Positions 60,155 through 64,000 of a DNA stretch of 64,000 nucleotides are shown here, in pieces (the stretch's first letter is position 1; every line of letters starts with the position of its first letter). This DNA comes from Terrimesophilobacter sp038243605. GTDB taxonomy: Bacteria > Actinomycetota > Actinomycetes > Actinomycetales > Microbacteriaceae. The notes beneath the pieces are model-generated. The model made no database searches. It saw nothing but the letters and a program-made list of their open reading frames with translations, and was not told where the DNA came from. The stretch spans positions 1-64,000 of the forward strand of contig JBBSQX010000008.1 in assembly GCA_038243605.1 (NCBI GenBank). Reading direction: 5' to 3'. A program made the translations under genes and the position numbers.

Positions 60155-60160
60155 CAAAGA

Positions 60161-62239
60161 GTGAGCTCTGTATACGAACCCGTCTGTGGTCGGATTCCGA
60201 TCCACATCGTCTCCCCACGCCAACCGGGAGCACACTTTGCCCCCACCGCATGGGCGGGCGAAGTGGTTCCCTTCCGAGCAACCATCTTTAAAGAAAGCCA
60301 CGAAACGCTCCGCGCCGAGGTCGTGCTTACCGATCCATCAGGCATCACCGTTCGTCACCAAATGGCACCAGGTGCCCCCGGAACAGACTTATGGGAATCG
60401 AAAGCTCGGCTCACTTCTCTTGGTGAATGGAGTTTCACTTTTCGCGCTTGGACAGACGACTGGGCATCATGGCGCGAGATGGCACTCGTCAAGATTCCCG
60501 CTGGTATCGATATCGACCTCACGCTCGACACGGGCGCAGTGTTGTTGCATCGCGCCGTCGTGGAGCAGCCAGGCAACGCGACCATCACGGCCGCATTCTC
60601 CACGCTTTCTGACACCACAGCGGATGCCACCACTCGATTCGCCGCCGCAATGGCAGAAGAGCTCGCTGGCGAGCTCGAAAAGAACCCACTTCGTTCCACC
60701 ATGACGACAACCGAGAGCTTTCCCCTGCAGGTTGAGCGCGCGCGGGCTGGCGTCGGCAGCTGGTACGAGTTCTTTCCCCGCTCAGAAGGCGCGAAGCAAC
60801 ACAAAAATGGCACCTGGACCAGCGGAACATTCGCCACAGCAGCTCGTCGTCTTCCGGCCATTGCCGCCATGGGATTCGACGTGGTCTACCTGCCACCCAT
60901 CCATCCCATCGGAACAAGCTTTCGTAAGGGCCCAAACAACTCGCTCGACGCCGGGCCGAACGACCCCGGCTCCCCCTGGGCTATTGGGTCAGCAGACGGT
61001 GGTCATGACGCCATCCACCCCGACCTCGGCACTGCCAAAGATTTCACCGCGTTCCTCTCTGCTGCAAAAAAGAACGGAATCGAGGTGGCGATCGACCTCG
61101 CGCTGCAGTGCTCCCCCGACCACCCGTGGGTCACCGAACACCCGGAATGGTTTCATCATCGCGTCGACGGCAGCATCGCGTACGCCGAGAATCCACCGAA
61201 GAAATACCAAGACATCTACCCCATCAATTTCGACAACGACGAGAAGGGGTTGCGCAAAGAAGTACTGCGCATCGTCAAGCACTGGATCAAGCTTGGCGTG
61301 AAAATCTTTCGCGTCGACAACCCGCACACAAAGCCGCTTCAGTTCTGGGAGTGGCTGCTCCACGAAGTCGCGACCAAGCATCCGGATGTCGTGTTCCTCG
61401 CCGAAGCGTTCACTCGCCCCGCCCCCATGCGCGCGCTCGCACAAGTGGGGTTCCAGCAGTCGTACACCTACTTCACGTGGCGCAACACGAAAGAGGAACT
61501 CGAGAGTTACCTCACCGAGCTCTCGCACGAGTCGAGCGACTACCTGCGCCCCAACCTGTTTGTAAACACCCCCGACATCCTCACCGAATACCTGCAGTTC
61601 GGTGGTGTGCCAGCGTACAAAATTCGCGCCGCTGTCGCCGCCACCGGTAGCCCAACATGGGGAGTGTATTCGGGGTTCGAGTTGTTCGAGAATGTTGCCC
61701 GGCCCGGGTCGGAAGAAAACATCGACAACGAGAAATATGAGTACCGGCCCCGCGACTGGGCGAAGGCCGAAAAACACGGGCTTTCGCTCGCCCCGTATAT
61801 AACCAAACTCAACCGTATTCGCGCCGAACATCCGGCGCTGCAGCAGCTGAGAAATCTCGCCGTGCATTGGAGCGATGACGAGGCGATCCTCGTCTTCAGC
61901 AAATTCCTTGCCGGTGAGTACACCACCACCGGCGCGGATGACGCGATCATTGTGGTCGCCAACGTCGACCCGCACACGGTACGAGAAACGACTGTTCATC
62001 TCGACCTCACACTTCTCGGGCTCGACGCCGATGCCGAGTTTGCGGTCACCGACCTTCTCACCGGGCAGAGGTTCGAGTGGGGGCGCGACAATTATGTACG
62101 ACTGGACGCATTCACCGAACCCGTACACATCCTCGCCGTGCAGCCCGTCGCATCAGTCCCCACCGCCGCGCCAGCAGCTCCCGCCATCGCCATTACGTCC
62201 GTCACGACGAGCCAGAAAGGATCTAATTCCTCATGGTGA
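60161..62239 (+). CDS. glgE: Alpha-1,4-glucan:maltose-1-phosphate maltosyltransferase
   Basis: The 692-residue protein is a GH13 subfamily 3 enzyme: an N-terminal beta domain, AAMGFDVVYLPPIHPIGTSF and ALQCSPDHPWV in the barrel, the nucleophile Asp near residue 385 in VKIFRVDNPHTKP and the acid Glu near 414 in VVFLAEAFTRP. GlgE extends alpha-glucans with maltose-1-phosphate. The glgB gene overlaps its 3' end by seven bases, as is usual, and glgP lies 5 kb away. The trehalose part of the pathway (treS, pep2) is not in the window. Confidence 0.97.
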   Translation: MSSVYEPVCGRIPIHIVSPRQPGAHFAPTAWAGEVVPFRATIFKESHETLRAEVVLTDPSGITVRHQMAPGAPGTDLWESKARLTSLGEWSFTFRAWTDDWASWREMALVKIPAGIDIDLTLDTGAVLLHRAVVEQPGNATITAAFSTLSDTTADATTRFAAAMAEELAGELEKNPLRSTMTTTESFPLQVERARAGVGSWYEFFPRSEGAKQHKNGTWTSGTFATAARRLPAIAAMGFDVVYLPPIHPIGTSFRKGPNNSLDAGPNDPGSPWAIGSADGGHDAIHPDLGTAKDFTAFLSAAKKNGIEVAIDLALQCSPDHPWVTEHPEWFHHRVDGSIAYAENPPKKYQDIYPINFDNDEKGLRKEVLRIVKHWIKLGVKIFRVDNPHTKPLQFWEWLLHEVATKHPDVVFLAEAFTRPAPMRALAQVGFQQSYTYFTWRNTKEELESYLTELSHESSDYLRPNLFVNTPDILTEYLQFGGVPAYKIRAAVAATGSPTWGVYSGFELFENVARPGSEENIDNEKYEYRPRDWAKAEKHGLSLAPYITKLNRIRAEHPALQQLRNLAVHWSDDEAILVFSKFLAGEYTTTGADDAIIVVANVDPHTVRETTVHLDLTLLGLDADAEFAVTDLLTGQRFEWGRDNYVRLDAFTEPVHILAVQPVASVPTAAPAAPAIAITSVTTSQKGSNSSW

Positions 62240-64000
62240 CAACTCACGTTCTGCCCACCATCTCCGCCGATGAGCTCGCGGCCATCGCTGAGGGGCGGCA
62301 TTCGCGACCCCATTCTGTGCTTGGTCAACACGAACTCGACGGAAGTGGGTGGGTTATTCGCGTGTTGCGCCCGCTCGCCCGCACCGTTACCGCGGTTCGC
62401 GCCAATGGCACGCGGATTGCACTCAAGCACGTTGAGCATGGAGTCTGGCAGGGGCGAGCCTCCGGCCGGGTACAGGCGTACGAAGTTGACACGACCTACG
62501 AATCCGGTCCCAACTGGCTCGCCGAAGATCCGTACCGTTTTGCTTCCACCGTCGGCGAGATTGACCTCTACCTTTTCGGTGAGGGCCGCCACGAAAACCT
62601 CTGGAACATGCTCGGCGCGCACCATCGGCAACACGACGGAGTGAACGGCACCTCGTTTGCCGTATGGGCACCGCATGCCAGCGCCGTACGCGTCGTGGGC
62701 GATTTCAACGGATGGCACGGCATCGCCGCTGCCATGCGCCGACTCGACGACAACGGGGTGTGGGAGATATTTCTTCCCGGCGTCTCCCCCGGCTCCGCCT
62801 ACAAATTTGAAATCCTGACCGCGGCAGGTAACTGGGTTCTTCGCGCAGACCCGATGGCCCGCTACTCAGAAGTGCCACCGGCAACGGCCTCCAAAGTGAG
62901 CGACTCACACTACGTCTGGGGTGACAACGACTGGATGACGGTTCGCTCCGCAGCCAACCCGCTCGACCAGCCCATGAGCGTGTTCGAAGTGCATGCCGGG
63001 TCGTGGCGCCCAGGTCTCAGCTACCGGCAGCTTGCCACAGAGCTCGTGGACTACGTTGTCGAACTCGGTTACACGCACGTGGAGTTTCTCCCCCTTGCGG
63101 AGCACCCGTTTGGCGGATCGTGGGGTTACCAAGTCACCGGATATTACGCACCGACGAGTCGCTTTGGACACCCGGATGACCTGCGCTTTTTGATCGACTC
63201 GCTTCACAAAGCCGGCATCGGCGTCATCATGGATTGGGTTCCAGCACACTTTCCCAAAGACGAGTGGGCTCTCGCGCTATTCGATGGGGAGCCGCTCTAC
63301 GAGCACGGTGACCCACGTCGCGGTGAACAGCCCGACTGGGGCACCCTCGTGTTTGACTTTGGGCAATCTCAGGTGCGCAATTTTCTGGTGGCCAACGCGC
63401 TGTACTGGTTTGAGGAATTCCACATCGATGGTCTGCGCGTCGACGCCGTCGCCTCCATGCTCTACCTCGACTACTCGCGCGAATCCGGCGAATGGGAACC
63501 CAACCGTTTTGGCGGGCGCGAAAACCTTGAAGCAATGGACCTTCTTAAAGAGGTCAATGCCACCGCCTACAAACTCCACCCCGGTATCGTCATGATCGCC
63601 GAAGAATCCACCGCCTTCCCCGGCGTCACCGCCCCAACGGATGCAGGCGGTCTCGGGTTCGCCATCAAATGGAACATGGGCTGGATGCACGACACTCTTC
63701 AGTACATGGCGGTCGACCCGCTCTACCGCAGCCACCACCACGGAGAACTCACGTTCGGCATGGCCTACGCCTACAGCGAGAACTTCATGCTGCCCATCAG
63801 CCACGACGAAGTCGTGCACGGCAAAGGTTCCCTGCTCGCGAAGATGCCGGGTGATCAGTGGCAGAAACTTGCCAACGTGCGTGCCTACCTGGCGTTCCAG
63901 TGGGCCCACCCTGGCAAGCAACTACTGTTTATGGGACAAGAGTTTGGGCAGCCCTCTGAGTGGAGCGAAGAACGCGGCCTCGATTGGTGGATTCTCGACC
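62233..64000 (+). CDS. glgB: 1,4-alpha-glucan branching enzyme (cut by window end)
   Basis: The frame from ATG 62233 stays open to the window end (589 codons). It has a CBM48 region (GTSFAVWAPHASAVRVVGDFN), the GH13 barrel with WGYQVTGYYAPTSRFG, nucleophile region FHIDGLRVDAVASMLYLDYS, acid region IVMIAEEST and LPISHDEVVHGKGSL. The first 100 residues form an extra N-terminal domain of the long GlgB type. It adds alpha-1,6 branches to the GlgE product. GTG 62236 is an alternative start. About 140 residues are expected beyond the window. Confidence 0.96.
   Translation, partial: MVTTHVLPTISADELAAIAEGRHSRPHSVLGQHELDGSGWVIRVLRPLARTVTAVRANGTRIALKHVEHGVWQGRASGRVQAYEVDTTYESGPNWLAEDPYRFASTVGEIDLYLFGEGRHENLWNMLGAHHRQHDGVNGTSFAVWAPHASAVRVVGDFNGWHGIAAAMRRLDDNGVWEIFLPGVSPGSAYKFEILTAAGNWVLRADPMARYSEVPPATASKVSDSHYVWGDNDWMTVRSAANPLDQPMSVFEVHAGSWRPGLSYRQLATELVDYVVELGYTHVEFLPLAEHPFGGSWGYQVTGYYAPTSRFGHPDDLRFLIDSLHKAGIGVIMDWVPAHFPKDEWALALFDGEPLYEHGDPRRGEQPDWGTLVFDFGQSQVRNFLVANALYWFEEFHIDGLRVDAVASMLYLDYSRESGEWEPNRFGGRENLEAMDLLKEVNATAYKLHPGIVMIAEESTAFPGVTAPTDAGGLGFAIKWNMGWMHDTLQYMAVDPLYRSHHHGELTFGMAYAYSENFMLPISHDEVVHGKGSLLAKMPGDQWQKLANVRAYLAFQWAHPGKQLLFMGQEFGQPSEWSEERGLDWWILD

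Noticed and set aside
60989..62128. 379-codon minus-strand ORF inside glgE
   Set aside because: Antisense shadow of a strongly conserved GH13 gene, caused by high-GC codon bias.

Overview
The window reads as chromosomal DNA of a high-GC Actinomycetota bacterium, most likely family Microbacteriaceae. Supporting signs are a gatCAB operon, a GlgE/GlgB/GlgP alpha-glucan gene set, a RamB-type regulator beside GTP-dependent PEPCK, an MshA-like glycosyltransferase, a cysteine-free HesB-like protein, and tandem small proteins of the kind that in Microbacteriaceae are often mislabelled 'ATP-dependent DNA ligase' (DUF7882-like). Many genes also lack a Shine-Dalgarno sequence and carry a -10 box 6-7 nt before the start codon, which implies leaderless mRNAs. 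There is no phage and no CRISPR array. The only mobile DNA is the 3' end of an IS30-type transposase at the left edge.

Layout. 1-1325: IS30 remnant, then clpS, a DUF2017 gene and a zincin gene. 1322-4915: thiamine-precursor ECF transporter (ecfT, fused ecfA, ykoE) under a TPP riboswitch. 4947-11157: deazaflavin-type oxidoreductase, DNA polymerase IV, GT2 glycosyltransferase, M23 peptidase, GNAT, AhpD-like protein and zinc alcohol dehydrogenase. 11312-17123: small basic protein, OsmC-like gene with no normal start codon, SDR, HesB-like protein, D-threonine aldolase-like enzyme, NYN/OST-HTH protein and MFS exporter. 17205-25888: gatB-gatA-gatC, ligA with a large insertion, VOC protein, argS and a lipoprotein. 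26460-29047: tRNA-Arg(CCG) followed by a PadR-controlled membrane/secreted gene set and a frameshifted membrane gene. 29157-31682: four-gene operon DUF3060 lipoprotein, DUF4190-like protein, response regulator and histidine kinase. 31870-34517: broken GH46 chitosanase gene, the two DUF7882-like paralogues and small membrane proteins. 34658-43397: mgtE, ramB-like regulator divergent from pckG, ECF sigma with a membrane partner, pspA and an arginase-family gene. 43515-52480: crotonase, flavin disulfide oxidoreductase, MshA-like GT4, HExxH protein, amidase, a YtrA-type regulator with its ABC exporter, and an LCP protein. 52484-64000: alpha-glucan phosphorylase and glgE-glgB on either side of a minus-strand cluster of exported proteins with a SipW-type signal peptidase.

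The most interesting region is 55476-59815. It holds three proteins with SipW-type signal sequences (Gly-rich, ending in AYW or AFW), one of them carrying a ricin-type lectin domain, plus a protein with a YTG-like anchor and a tiny LPYTG-bearing ORF. A SipW-like Ser/His signal peptidase closes the operon. It looks like an actinobacterial counterpart of the Bacillus sipW-tasA matrix-fibre locus. The second theme is global: at least 14 genes share the exact geometry TANNNT, six bases, start codon, and five more have seven bases. This geometry also helped choose several starts.
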